A DNA stretch of 64,000 bases from Siphonodentalium dalli (Eukaryota; Mollusca; Scaphopoda; Gadilida; Siphonodentaliidae): the NCBI GenBank assembly GCA_032622095.1, contig CP136062.1:51659349-51723348 (forward strand). The letters run 5' to 3'. Below the pieces are notes generated by a model that did not search any database, had not been told where the DNA came from, and saw nothing but the letters and a program-made list of their open reading frames with translations. Position numbers and translations under genes: made by a program. Shown piece by piece: positions 39,400 to 51,213 of the stretch (position 1 is the stretch's first letter; every line of letters begins with the position of its first letter).

Positions 39400-40240
39400 T
39401 GGGAAATGTTCAGATAATATAATAAGTTCAACGAACTACCTGTTGAACTTATTATCTGAACATTTCTTATGGGACTACTCATCAATGAGTATTTAGTATA
39501 GAAAGGGGTAACATTTCCTATGGAATAACTACTCATCAATGAGTATTTAGTATAGAAAGGGGTAACATTTCCTATGGAATAACTACTCATCAATGAGTAT
39601 TTAGTATAGAAAGGGTTAACTTAGTATCTGAACATTTCCTATGGGATAACTACTGATCAATGACGCTTTAGTACAGAAAGGGTTAAACTTATTATCTGAA
39701 CATTCTCTATGGGATAACTACTCATCAATGAGTATTTTGTATAGAAAAGGTAAATTTATTATCTGAACATTTCCTATATATGGAATAACTATTCATCAAA
39801 GAGTATTTAGTATAGAAAGGGTTAAATTTGTTATCTGAACACTTCATATGGAATACCGGTATCTACTCATTAATGAGTATTTAGTATAGAAAGGGTTAAA
39901 CTTATTATCTGAACATTTCATATGGAATATCTACTCATTAATGAGTATTTAGTATAGAAAGGATTAAACTTATTATCTGAACATTTCCTATGAGATAACT
40001 ACTAGTACTTGCCAATGAGTATTTAGTATAGAAAGGGTTAAACTTATTACCTGAACATTTCCTATGGGATAACTACTCATCAATGATGCATTAATATAGA
40101 AAGGGTTAAACTTTTTATCTGAACATTTCCTAAGGGATAACTACATGTACTTGTCAATGAGTATTTAGCATAGAAAGGGTTAAACTTATTATCTGAACAT
40201 TTCCTAAGGGATAACTACTCATCAATGAGTATTTAGTATA
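39400..40240. repeat. 68-bp tandem array derived from a TTAA-ended MITE
   Basis: Unit TTAAACTTATTATCTGAACA, TTTCCTATGGGATAACTACT, CATCAATGAGTATTTAGTAT, AGAAAGGG (about 68 bp), 11-12 times with small deletions. Each unit holds AGAAAGGGTTAA, the inverted form of the end TTAACCCTTTCT also seen singly at 31284. The left edge has an inverted repeat around GAACTACCT (39408-39470). Confidence 0.92.
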
Positions 40241-40308
40241 GTACAGATCAAATTGAATAATTATAGTTTACGATCAATTGAATAAAAAATGCAGCATGCC
40301 CCATGCAG

Positions 40309-40385
40309 CAGGCTAGCATCACCAAATTCAACCTCTTGGGACCTCATTCTCAAAATGACAGGCACACTATTATATTAAAACTCAG
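40309..40385. mobile_element. Fragment of a CAAGYCTGAG-family MITE
   Basis: Half arm and right end only: CTAGCATCACCAAATTCAAC to ACAGGCACACTA. Confidence 0.65.
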
Positions 40386-40508
40386 ACTTGGCTCCCATCT
40401 AGTCTCTTTACTAAAGAATGGGAAACATAGATTTTAATAACATCGAGGCCACAGTCATAAAATGGATTACTGAAATAGTATTACAATGTATGTATATTGT
40501 ATAGTAAA

Positions 40509-42081
40509 ACTTCACAATGGATGAGCGAAGGAAGTACCTTTCAAATTTTCATTGATTAAATATCCAGGTTTAATCTATAGTACTTATCAAAGAGCAAGTC
40601 TGCAAATAGTGTGTCTGTCATTTGCAGAATGAGGTCCCAGAGGGTGAATTTAGTCATGCTACCCCGCACAGTGGACTTGCATCACCAAATTCACCCTCTT
40701 GGGACCTCATTCTGCTTAGGCCTCATCTGCTATGGGAGACATAGACTCAGATTGAAGTTCCCATATGGTGAATATTGTTACATATACGCCCATTTGGGAA
40801 CCTCGATTATGTGCCGTCTGCCAATTTGGGGATACAGAGAAACTGAACTAAAAATGAAATAGAATCTAAGTTTCTATAGAGATTTGATAAGAAAGAAACT
40901 TTCCAGAGAAGATGCACCTAAGCAGAATGAGGTCCCCACTGTGCGGGTAGCTTCACTAAATTCACCCTCTGGGGACCTCATTCTGCAAATGACAGGCACA
41001 CTAAACTCAGGCTTGGTAAAACTTCACAATGGACGAGCGAAGGAAGTACCTTTCAAATGTTCATTGATTAATTTATCCAGGTTTAATCTATAGTAATCAA
41101 AGAGCAAGTCTGCAAATAGTGTGTCTGTCATTTGCAGAATGAGGTCCCAGAGGGTGAATTTAGTCACGCTACCCCGCACAGTGGACTTGCATCACCAAAT
41201 TCATCCTCTTGTGACCTCATTCTGCTTAGGTCTCATCTGCTATGGGAGACATAGACTCAGACTCAGATGTGAATATTTTGATGTGCATCCATTGGGAACC
41301 TCGATTATGCAATGTGTCATCTGCCGATTTGGGATACAGAGAAACTAAACAAAAAATTAAATAGAATCTAAGTTCTATAGAAATTTGATAATAAAGAAAC
41401 TTTCCAGAGAAGATGATGCCTAAGCAGAATGAGGTCCCTATAGGGTGAATATGGTGATTCTAGCCTGCTGTGCAGAGGTAGGGTCACTACCTTTACCCTC
41501 TTGGGACCTCAATCTGCAAATGACAGGCACACTAAACTCAGGCTTGGTGATACTATTACTTCACAATGGATGAGCCAAGGAAACACCTTTAAAATGCCCA
41601 TTGATTAAAATATCCAGTTTTAATCAACAGTATTTATCAAAGAACAAGTTTGCAAATAGTGTGTCTGTTATTTGCAGAATGTGGTTCCCAGAGGGTTAAT
41701 TTAATGACACTATCCTGCAAGGCGGACTAGCATCACCAAATTCACCCTCTCGGAACCTCATTTTGCTTAGGCCTCAACTGCCATGGAAGACCTAGGGTCA
41801 GATTGAATTTCCCTATTTGAAGTTTGTGATGTTCACCCATTAGTCACCTCGATTATGCAATTTATCTTCTGCAAATTAGGGTATATAATAACTTCCCAGA
41901 AGTAACTAAAAAACAATGTTAATTTTGGACTATAGATATTTCCTAGAATATGAGGCCTAAGTAGAATGAGGTCCCACGAGGGTGAATTTGGTGATGCTAG
42001 CCGCTGTGCGGGATAGCATCACTAAATTCACCCGCTGGGGACCTGATTCTGCAAATGACAGACACACTAATTGCAGGCTTG
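40509..42081. repeat. Threefold tandem duplication carrying a CAAGYCTGAG MITE in each unit
   Basis: Each unit starts TTCACAATGGATGAGCGAAG (40511, 41023, 41560), continues through a flank ending AAAGAGCAAGTCTGCAAATA, and contains one MITE (40595-41015, 41105-41546, 41645-42081). Spacing is 512 and 537 bp. Non-MITE flank is repeated together with the MITE, so this is segmental duplication rather than three insertions. Confidence 0.85.
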
Positions 42082-42548
42082 TCAAAGAGTACAGCTGTGG
42101 AACTGGCAGTAGAGATTTCATGTTTATGTTGCCTTTCAACAACTCCCAACTAATAAGCACTAATAAGTAGTTATACTCTGGGGTTAACGCTTCCATTGAG
42201 AATAACTATAGACGGCATAAATTATGAAACAGAAGCATGAAAAATTCAATATTAAATCGATAGATTCTACATGAGAAATAGGCAGCGAACCGCAGCAGAA
42301 ATCAATACAGCAGTACATATCAGGAGGTAAGTATCTGTACATGTACTGCCGGTAGTACCAGTGTTCATGCTCTCAAGTGGGGCATAAAATACTCGATTGT
42401 ACTTACAGAAGTAGTAGACACCATTTAAGTGGTACAGTTACATTATGCTACTACATCATGATTGAGACAGGTCCATAAAGTTAAAGGCATACAAAGCATT
42501 CAAAATGCCTAATTACAATGTATTATACGGTAATGGTACATACATATA

Positions 42549-42983
42549 TTTACGTGGCTAGTGGCAATTATTTCTCGGTGAATGCGCAACAGCTAATAAC
42601 GGCAAGCTCATAACAACATCGATACGTCATTTGGGTTTGGAAAGACGAACGCGTAATGTTTTGGGCGCATTTGGATTCGCGCAGGATTGACTTAATAAAT
42701 CATCGGGTTTCAATTGTTCCTGTTAACTTTTGCCAAGGGTGCTATGGGGTATTTTGGGCTGGTTTTGTCACGATACACTTTTCGATTTAAATACATTTAC
42801 AAAAGTGGCTTTTTCGCTAAATGTATATAAATATAAGGATTAACTGTCATGTGGACTGTTTTTATGGAGATGTAACCGTGAGGTAAGTGGTCATATCTTC
42901 GGGTTTTACACAAGTTATGACCACTTACCTCACGGTTACATCTCCATAAAAACAGTCCACATGACAGTTAATCCTTATATAAC
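42549..42983 (-). mobile_element. Second, inverted copy of the Harbinger-borne foldback block
   Basis: Reverse complement of 36507-36950: TGGCTAGTGGCAATTATTTC at the left, palindrome 42831-42981 at the right with centre near CTTCGGGTTTTAC. The GGCC ends of the first copy were not found here. Confidence 0.75.
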
Positions 42984-43231
42984 TCTTTAATTCTAGTAGG
43001 GGTAAGAGTGAAAATGTATAATTCTCTAAGATATGCCTACCAAGTGATAGATGTCGCTGACATAAATTAGAAAATAAGTGGTCCCCTTATTTATATGAAT
43101 ATCTTCTCTGGGTAACGCCTGTAGAGATCATATTCCACCAGTACAAAACCTGGAAACTTTTTGAAGTACCTTATGAAGTTGAAAGTATAACGTGGGGAAT
43201 ATATTTCTCAGTTATTATTTGTTCCTTAATA

Positions 43232-43433
43232 AATGTACTTCACTGCAGGTGAAGGTCCTAACTCGAAATTTCATGATTCAAATGACTTTGTGAGCGATTT
43301 TGCTTTGCATTTCTTACAATTATGGAATTTCTCCTGGGTAATTTATTGAATGTTTATTGTGATATCGGCTCACAAAAGTCATAGAAAAGAATGCAATTTC
43401 GAGTTGGGACATTCATCTACAGTGAAGTACATT
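43232..43433. mobile_element. Foldback element with AATGTACTTCACTG ends
   Basis: AATGTACTTCACTGCAGGTG and AACTCGAAATT are mirrored by AATTTCGAGTTGGGACATTC and CAGTGAAGTACATT, about 200 bp in total. A single copy in this window. Confidence 0.7.
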
Positions 43434-43484
43434 ATACAATTTATGGGAAAAATAAATGATATACAATTTATAGGAAAAATAAAT

Positions 43485-44215
43485 GAAAGTGTCAATGACT
43501 CTGTAACTTAACTTTGAGGGAGTGTAATTTCATGTGTTACAGTCAATGGAGCAATTACTAGTAGGAATGTGGAAAGTTGAAAAGTCTAAGTAATACTAGA
43601 TGTCAACATGAAGAAATGGCACCCATGTTTTCCAATGAAATTAAAAAAAAATAGCTCCTATCTGGTGGTCACCCAGAAGATCAATATGAAGATTGGTGTT
43701 GATCGGAAGAGAGATGTTGTCTGTAGTGTGTGCCGAAGGATTTAGTTATATAAAGAGCAAAATCCAATATGGCCACTGACGGCCATGTTTTTCAACAAAA
43801 TTAGGAAAAATTTGATTGCTCCCATCTAGAGGTCACCCCGAAGATCCATCTGAAGTTTGGTGATGATCGTTGAGGGATGTGGTCTGAGTGTGCCAAAGGA
43901 TTTAATCATACAAAGAATAAAATCCAAGATGGCTGCCAGCAGCCATATTTTTCATCGAAAAATCATTCAAATTTGATAGCTCCCATCTAGAGGTGATCCT
44001 AAACATGCCTGTAAATTTTCAAAATAATTCTCCAATAAATGCGAGCTGCAGGGTGTGCCGATGGATTAAAATCTCTAATCCAAGATGGCTGATAGCGGCC
44101 ATGTTTTTTTAACAAATTTCGGGAAAAAAATCGATAGCTTCCATCTAGAGGTCACCCCGAATATCCATTTGATGTTTGGTGATGATTGAATGAGAAATGT
44201 GACCTGCAGCTGAGC
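43485..44215. repeat. Dispersed repeat with tandem CCATCTAGAGGTCACCCC units
   Basis: Begins GAAAGTGTCAATGACTCTGT (also at about 39150 and 47503). It then carries four roughly 130-bp units, each with AATCCAAGATGGCYGNCAGC and ATAGCTCCCATCTAGAGGT. A shorter copy is at 47503-47870. No gene. Confidence 0.75.
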
Positions 44216-44219
44216 TGTA

Positions 44220-44690
44220 GGGAGTAAAATTCACCCCACAGAGTCGATTCAGTACAATTGAGCATTATGTGTAGTACACCAATGACTTAAAAAGTAATCT
44301 TACAGGGATATCCAACGAGAGGTCGATCACGATCGGCAGATGTTAACCCATCCCTTGGCGATAGTAAATTACTATGATAGGAATCATAAATGAGAGTTTT
44401 GATGTTGAATTATAGAGTATACTGTTATAGACAAATGTAAATAACACAAATTATTGGAATTTATGGATCACTCACATTTATATAAGAGAATGCACTGACT
44501 GGTATAGGATCTGTAATGCTGCACCACCACAGCATTGGGTTAAATGTGAAAAAGGTGATCTGGACATGGAATACTTGGGTTAAGAGAGTCCAATTTAAGT
44601 TTACAATGATAATGTATCAAATTCTACCAACAACACCGTCAAGATAAAGACACCTCACTGTTGACCCATTAATATCAATTATATAGCAGA
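44220..44690. other. No gene; fragments of known repeats
   Basis: Contains ACGAGAGGTCGATCACGATC (as at 4245) and a half hairpin of the CCCTTNCATGA family (TATATAAGAGAATGCACTGA, about 44476-44545). Confidence 0.5.
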
Positions 44691-45735
44691 GCTGTCAACA
44701 AATCACAGATATTGGTTTTTAGCCGAACCGCGCAGGAGGAATACCTCAAAGATGAATTTCCATTTAAACACTGATAACATTGAAATAGTAGACAGTTACA
44801 CATATTTGGGATCACCATTGTTCTTCAATGGGAACCTGAAACATGCTTCAAATTGTATGGCAAACAAGGCTACTAAAGCACTATACTCTTTGAGGATGAA
44901 AATGCTTGATTTCAATTTCACAAATCGCAAATTGGACATGAAATTATTTGATACTTTAATTCGACCTATATTATTATATGGATCAGAAATTTGGATTGGT
45001 GATTTTTAATTATAAGCATTTCTCAGCGACCAGTTCACACAAGATACTGTAAATATGTGCTGGGTGTTCACAGAAAGGCATCAAATTTAGGAAGCAGACT
45101 TGAACTTGGAGGACAACCATTTGCAAATTTTATGTTAAAATTAGCCCTGAAGTACATGATAAGATTAGAAAAACTACCAGAAGACCGTTTTATATTAAAA
45201 GAAGTATATACACCTTAGATAAAGAATTATCTAATCAGGGATATTCGTCCTGGTATTCGGCTATTAAATTAAAGTGCTCATTCTCAAGCAATTGAGAAGG
45301 ATAGACAAAAACGACCCAAACCAGATATTAAAGATCGCATTTGTAAAGAATGTAAGACAGTAGAAAACGAAGAACATTTCTTTTTATTTTGTAAGAAAAA
45401 TGCTAAACACAGAACAAATCTGATAGATAAAATAGGTATAGAATTTGATTTTCAGGGCTTAGTCCCAAATACAGATACATCATTGCAACTTTTGCAAAGT
45501 ATTCTTTGTCCAGAATCACCTAGTGATACAAGACATACATGTAGTTTTATCGAACAATCACTGAACATCAGGTCATCTAATAATTCCTAAATTTAAATAC
45601 TAATATTAGTTATTTAAACATGCATACTATTTGCCAGTATTTATACATGTTTGTTATTGTCAGTATTATGTTACATGTCATGACTAACATCACTGGATAG
45701 TGGTCAGTCAATAAAGAATTCATTCATATAATGAC
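44690..45735 (+). pseudogene. Non-LTR retrotransposon (LINE) ORF2 3' fragment, frameshifted
   Basis: Conceptual pieces in shifting frames read KSQILVFSRTAQEEYL, then VDSYTYLGSPLFFNGNLKHA, LFDTLIRPILLYGSEIW, and later KDRICKECKTVENEEHFFLF. These are the post-catalytic part of a LINE reverse transcriptase: the YLG strand, the PILLYGSEIW thumb motif and a C-x2-C...H...C zinc knuckle near the C-terminus. Frame changes lie near 44752, 45009 and 45217, with several stops. The 3' end runs to a CAATAAAGAATTCATTCAT tail. Only the last quarter of the ORF remains, so it is a 5'-truncated dead copy. Confidence 0.88.
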
Positions 45736-46137
45736 CTCAGACCATCTGTAGAGTGATATACTCAGCTGTGCAGTGCAGCACAGATGTACTAGTCTACTGT
45801 TAATATCATGTGATGTGTATTGTTGAAACTTGTTTTTAAATTAGATACCATAGCTTACTTTATTTGCACATTGGCATAAGAGACATCAGAAAATAATATA
45901 GCCTTATCAATAGCTAAGTAGTCCACAGGCATGGGATGGAATTGGAGAATTGGATTTAAAGTCACTCCAAACAAATTTACCAGTACATAACACAAGATTT
46001 TGGACCAATTTAAACCAAATTTGGTGTGGTGACTTGGGGTACCCTTGGCAGAGTTATAATGGTGATAGTTTTTCAAATTTTGTTAACTTTAACAAAAAAA
46101 TTTCAATTTTCAATTATTTTAACAAAACATATTTTAT

Positions 46138-46141
46138 TATA

Positions 46142-46172
<31 letters not shown>

Positions 46173-46190
46173 TTTTTATTTTTTTTTTAA
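46138..46190. repeat. (AT)n microsatellite with T-rich tail
   Basis: An AT dinucleotide run of about 27 bases followed by two T tracts. A (GACA)n run is at 46384-46410. Confidence 0.9.
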
Positions 46191-46569
46191 ATTGACAAGG
46201 AATTCTTTTTTGTTTTATTTTAAGTGAATATATTTTTCCGAAAAAGGGCCATAACTCAGTTAAAAATAATCGAACTCGATCTGTATTTTGGGCTGAGAAA
46301 CTCACATACCAAATTTGGTTGTGATCAGACAATGTTTCAGTTATCGCATTATTCGTAAAGTGTCTACAGATGGACAGACGAACAGACAGACAGACAGACA
46401 GACAGACGGACAAACGAACGACGAGTGGTCAATCCGGATGTTGACACTATGTTTACCATACTATGGTATGGGTAAACATAACAAAATAAGTGGTGGTGGT
46501 GCCTGTACATGAGTGCAATTAAACAGTTTTCTGAAAAATAACAGCAACAGTCAATCCATAGGAATATTA

Positions 46570-46972
46570 GGCCAAAAATATGCCCGTGTTTAGGGTTTCC
46601 CTTCCTACCCTAGAAAAAGGTGCCTACCCAAAACTTTTTATTGGACTGTAGACACAGATCTTCTTTTTTTGCTCAGTGGGAAGGGCATCGAAAGGTATAT
46701 TACCCATCTTCAAACCTCAACTATTAAAAAGATTTAGAAGCTTTATTTGTCTAGTGCTCTGACAAATTCAAGATTAACAATATTTAGTATTGAACCTTTC
46801 AATTAATCTGAATTGTGAAGCTTTCTAGATTGAACTGTCAATGACCCAATGGAATTTAGAATGAACAAAATTTGAAGAAAAAAAACATTCCTACCTACAT
46901 GTACATGTACCTACCCTAATTATTTTTGACCATGTAACCCTAAACACAGGTATTTTTATTTGTTTTTTGGCC
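46570..46972. mobile_element. PIF/Harbinger-like MITE with GGCC ends
   Basis: 403 bp. GGCCAAAAATATGCCCGTGT and, inverted, ATACCTGTGTTTAGGGTTAC are mirrored. TTA on both sides (46567-46569 and 46973-46975). Inner CTACCCTAGAAAAAGG and CCTACCTACATG parts have no coding frame. Same family style as 790-1084. Confidence 0.75.
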
Positions 46973-46979
46973 TTAATAA

Positions 46980-48820
46980 TGACATCTCAAAAATTCACGA
47001 TGGACATCTGTTGATGTCCAAGTTTGGACAATTTTCTTATGGTCTGAAAAACTTATTTTTGGCCAGACACCACACGGTGCTTTAAAACCACACAAAACAT
47101 ACATGTAATATAACAGAGATGAAAAATTACGTAATGGGCTGCACCCCGCTATACCAAATCACCCCATAATGTACCTTATTCTTGATAAATCACCCCACAA
47201 TGTAGCTGTGGTGAGAGCGGATGTAAGGACGGATGGACACATGCACGCATGGACGGACGCCAACCCTTGGCAATAGCTGAAAGTGTTCATGTTCTCAAGT
47301 GGGGCATAAAGTACTCGAATATACTTACAGAACTACATGTACATGTAATTGACACCATTTAAGTGGAGCACTTAGTTCTTGCTTTGTATGCCTCATGAGT
47401 AAGATGGGTCCAAAAAGTTAAAGGAATACAACGTATTCAAAATGCCTAATTATGATATGGTACTGCATACATACATTTTCACTGTGGGTCGGATAAATAA
47501 TGAAAGTGTCAATGACACTGTAGCTCAACTTGGAGAGGGGATAATGTCATGCTTTACAGTCAATGGAATGATACGGAATGCAGAAAGTTTAAATGTTTAA
47601 GTAATAACAGAGGTCAACCCAAAGAGCCAAATGAAGTTTGGGATCAAGAAAAATGTTGTTAAGTGATGCGAAGACTAAAATCCAAGATGGCTGCCAGCAG
47701 CCATGTTTTTGATTGAATATCGTTCAAATTTGATAGCTCCCATCTAGAAGTGATCTTGAATATGCCTACAAATTATTAAAAACATTTCTCCAATAAATGT
47801 CGGCTGCAGGGTGTGTCGATGGATACAAATGTGAATTCCAAGATGGCTGCTAGTGGCCATGTTTGCAAGAAGTAATATAAACCTTCAGCCTGAGATGATT
47901 TTTTAGGCCATATGTCAATAGCCAAATCCCTAACTGACCAGCTATATCTAACACTGTGTCATATTTACAGTTGATTGCTCCCTGCTTGAGTGAATGACCG
48001 GCATACAAACATTTGTATTAATTGGGCTGGTTCTTCACGGTAACAGTGGTTGCAGAATGGATCCTTACAATTTTCCAGCACAAACTAACAGTCTTGAAGC
48101 AGTGTTGATCTCTATTAAATACTCATTCGAGCATTTCACTAGTTCATATCAAGTACTTTTAATGGCAGTTATTCATCTCCAATAATTTTGAGAACGCTGA
48201 GAATGCTCTTCCCAAAATTTCCTTCTAAAAATATGACTATAGTCATCTTTTTGACATTTTTATTGTTATATAATATGCTTGGTGTCGTCTTCAGATAGCA
48301 TAGGTTCATTCCAGTGGTGCACTAGGCTTAACAATTAAGTAGTTTTCTGTGTATGTGCATCTAAACTTTCCACCTCCTGACATAGCTCAGACATGAAAAC
48401 CCCTTAAAAAAGAAATAAAATTAAAAAAAAAATTAAAATGTTGGGGTGGGGAGGGTGAACAAAATCCAGGATACAACGTTTGGATGGGTGGATCTGAGGG
48501 GCCGATTGCAGATTTTCCCAATGCCATGTATAGTTTTTTCCAGACCCATGTTTAAAGATAAATTATGACTACCAAAATTATTTTAAATGTTCAGCATTAT
48601 ACACTGGACCAAAACAGAGCATTAATCAAGAGAAAGGGGCTCCCACATGTTGTTTCAATATTTACCCAATATTTGTTCTTTTGTCAATATCATGGGCATG
48701 GGTCCAGCTTTTTATGAGGAAAAGATTGCACTGAAAAAAAAGAAGAAGCAATTCCATCAGTTCTCACAGGTTCCATCGTTGTTTTTTACCTTCAATTATC
48801 CCTGTGATGCCACAATCAGC
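46980..48820. other. No gene seen; dispersed repeats
   Basis: 47275-47440 (GTTCTCAAGTGGGGCATAAA) repeats 42370-42530. 47503-47870 repeats 43485-44050. 47880-48820 shows no match or supported coding frame. Confidence 0.5.
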
Positions 48821-48825
48821 TCATG

Positions 48826-48910
48826 TACAGTAATGCTCTAAGTAGTGACGTCTTAACCACAGCAGAATTATGGGTAACTTTTCAGGATTTAGTCGGAAAT
48901 ATGGCTTGTT
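48826..48910 (+). mobile_element. Tc1/mariner-like MITE, left-arm fragment
   Basis: TACAGTAATGCTCTAAGTAG to GGAAATATGGCTTGTT, then abruptly into the duplicated block at 48912. Confidence 0.75.
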
Positions 48911-48911
48911 C

Positions 48912-49640
48912 ATGTATTCATGTTTATTTTGAGATAATCGTTTCTGCCACAGGGGCTTTTAATGCACTCCACTGCCCCCCCCCCCCCCCCTACACCCCAT
49001 AATGAAAAACTGAGTACATGTATTCAGCCCTGGGAATTAGCCTAGGCAATAGGCAATGCCTAGGTAAAAGCAGAGGCAAAATCGGTTTTCCTAGGCAATA
49101 ATATTTCCTAGGTAAAACAAGTTCATTGGGTTACTAAAATTGATTTGTGTATATCAGAAATAGAACCTCTTTAGCCAAAATGATTTCCTTAAATAACTCA
49201 TTACATATATTGTCCTACAATTGTTTCCATGGCACTGGGCCACTAACTAGCTACCCGTTATAAGGACACTTATTTTGGAGATGATTTGTGGAATTGTACT
49301 ATATGTTGAGTAATGGCCTGGAAATAATGTTCCGCAAAATAACTAGGCAATTCTGGGCAATTCATGTTATTATTGAATCATATTGATTTGAGATGGCAAT
49401 ATTGTTGCAAAATTGCTTAGGTAAAATCTGTTTTTGCCTAGGCCGATTTCTTTCACCTAGGCAAATATATTGCCTAGGCAAATTTTCCTTAATTCCCAGG
49501 GCTGATGTATTTGAACATAACTTGCTAATTATTACAATACAAGTGCATGTACATGTACATGTATTCATGTTTATTTTGAGATAATCGCTTCTGCCACAGG
49601 GGCTTTTAATGTGCTCCACTGCCCCTCCACCCCCTGCCAA
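48912..49640. repeat. 78-bp direct duplication flanking an inserted element
   Basis: CATGTATTCATGTTTATTTT with GATAATCGYTTCTGCCACAG and GGGCTTTTAATG occurs at 48912 and 49557. C-rich tracts follow both (C16 at 48975-48990). Confidence 0.85.
49025..49504. mobile_element. hAT-like MITE with CAGCCCTGGGAATTA ends
   Basis: 480 bp. CAGCCCTGGGAATTA and TTAATTCCCAGGGCTG are inverted ends. ATGTATT (7 bp) is repeated on both sides (49018-49024, 49505-49511). Many CCTAGGCAA motifs in both orientations lie near the ends (for example 49040-49115 and 49430-49485), like subterminal transposase-binding repeats. A further end of this family is at 1-16. Confidence 0.72.
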
Positions 49641-49644
49641 ACCT

Positions 49645-50660
49645 GCACTGCCTCCATGCACCATCCTAATATATGTGCCTGCTTTACATCATGGTAGTAT
49701 ATACATTGTATACATGAGTCTCACATATAGTCCTACTAGTTGGTAAGGTGCATAATGGCAGTGGTGGTTGGGGGCATTTGCAGCGAGCGCAATACAAGCC
49801 CCTGTGCTTCTGCCATTAGCAAAGAATACATGTATTTTGTCAGTGTGTTCTTCAATTATTTGTTGTTGGTTAATGCAAAATGGTATAATTAAAACAGAGA
49901 CTGTGCGACTATTTGGTCATCTAGCCAGGGCTCAGGGAAATTTCCAGGGCTGTTTTGATACCTGTTACAGGTATGGGCGCACAAACTTGAGAAGCCCAAA
50001 TGACCCCAAATTCCCAGTGGACAGTATTGAGTCAACCTTAATTTTCAAGGCAATTCAACAATATGCGCTGCAGTTGCAATACAGCCTTCACTTGCATGTT
50101 GAATTTTTAAATCAGAAATATTATGTCATATTTATAATATATGCGTCTGTATCTGTGTTGGTTCGGTGTAGAAGCCGTATTTTAAAGTTATATTGGGATA
50201 CCGGTACATATCCTCTGCTGGAAAGAGGTGTCCCCAAATTATCTCTGGATTCTTCCTTGCCAGGGCTAGTCACCAAGTGAAAGAATATGCTGCTCTCAAC
50301 ACATCTTTAGGGCATACATGTATATATTCACATGTACTGGTGTGGGTAACTTATGGGTATGGATGCTGAACCTTATTTGACAAGTTTAATTAATGAGTTT
50401 TGTGATTTTATGAGATTTCTGTGGCTTTTCATTGAGCTCACATGTTTGGCATTTCATCCGGATGGTTATTTAAAATATTTCACACCCTTTATCTGCCTTA
50501 TCCTGCAATTTTCACTGCTTTTTCATTGAACTTTGGGGCAGTTCCCAAATTGCCCTTGGAAAAAACTTGTATTAGAGGGGAGGGTGTTAGACAGGAAAAA
50601 GGGGTGGATGGTCCCAAAAATAAAAAAATAAAAATTTCAACCTTGTATCCTGGAGTTTTT
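49645..50660. other. No gene supported
   Basis: The longest open frame (49768-50280, plus strand, 170 codons) has no recognised domain, no clear splice context and unremarkable composition. It is treated as chance. Confidence 0.35.
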
Positions 50661-50666
50661 TCCTAG

Positions 50667-50715
<49 letters not shown>
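50667..50715 (+). repeat. C49 tract
   Basis: 49 consecutive C. On the minus strand this is a G49 run, the same length as the plus-strand run at 10473-10521. Confidence 0.8.
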
Positions 50716-50719
<4 letters not shown>

Positions 50720-51213
50720 TGACGACAAACGCCTGCTAACACAATGTGGTGTATCTATTCACACCTGCAGTAAGACAAATGTCTAATAAATGTGTATTTG
50801 GACTCCGATTTCTCTGGATTTTGAACAATATTTCAATGGATTATTTCAACGGCACATGATTAATGGGAAAGTGTTTTGATAAATAGTCAGTAACTTTTTA
50901 TATTGTAAGCGATGAGTTCAGTTCGACTGGAGGTTATCTAAAATGAAAATGCTGCAAACGAAAAACAGGTCACCCCAAAGTTTTATGTAGGTCTCGTGAT
51001 AACTGATTCTCACCTTAATTTTTGCTCAATCAAGTCCCAAAATGAGACATTCAAAATTATTACGGTAGTTCACCGAGTTGCCCATCTGTAGTTAATAATA
51101 ACAGTTGTAGTGATTATAACAGTTTGTGTAACTCTTCTGCTAATCTATGGTACCGGTATGGGTTACCTAAGCACAAATCAGGCGATCGAAATATAGGTTA
51201 CACATAATTTTGA

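Noticed and set aside
39430-40240. CRISPR-like spaced repeats (68-bp array; also the 44-bp array at 4585-5043)
   Set aside because: Units are contiguous tandem copies without unique spacers, in an animal genome with introns.
49768-50280. 170-codon open frame on the plus strand
   Set aside because: Longest frame in the window but without any recognisable domain, and with a composition typical of translated AT-rich noncoding DNA. No splice partners seen.
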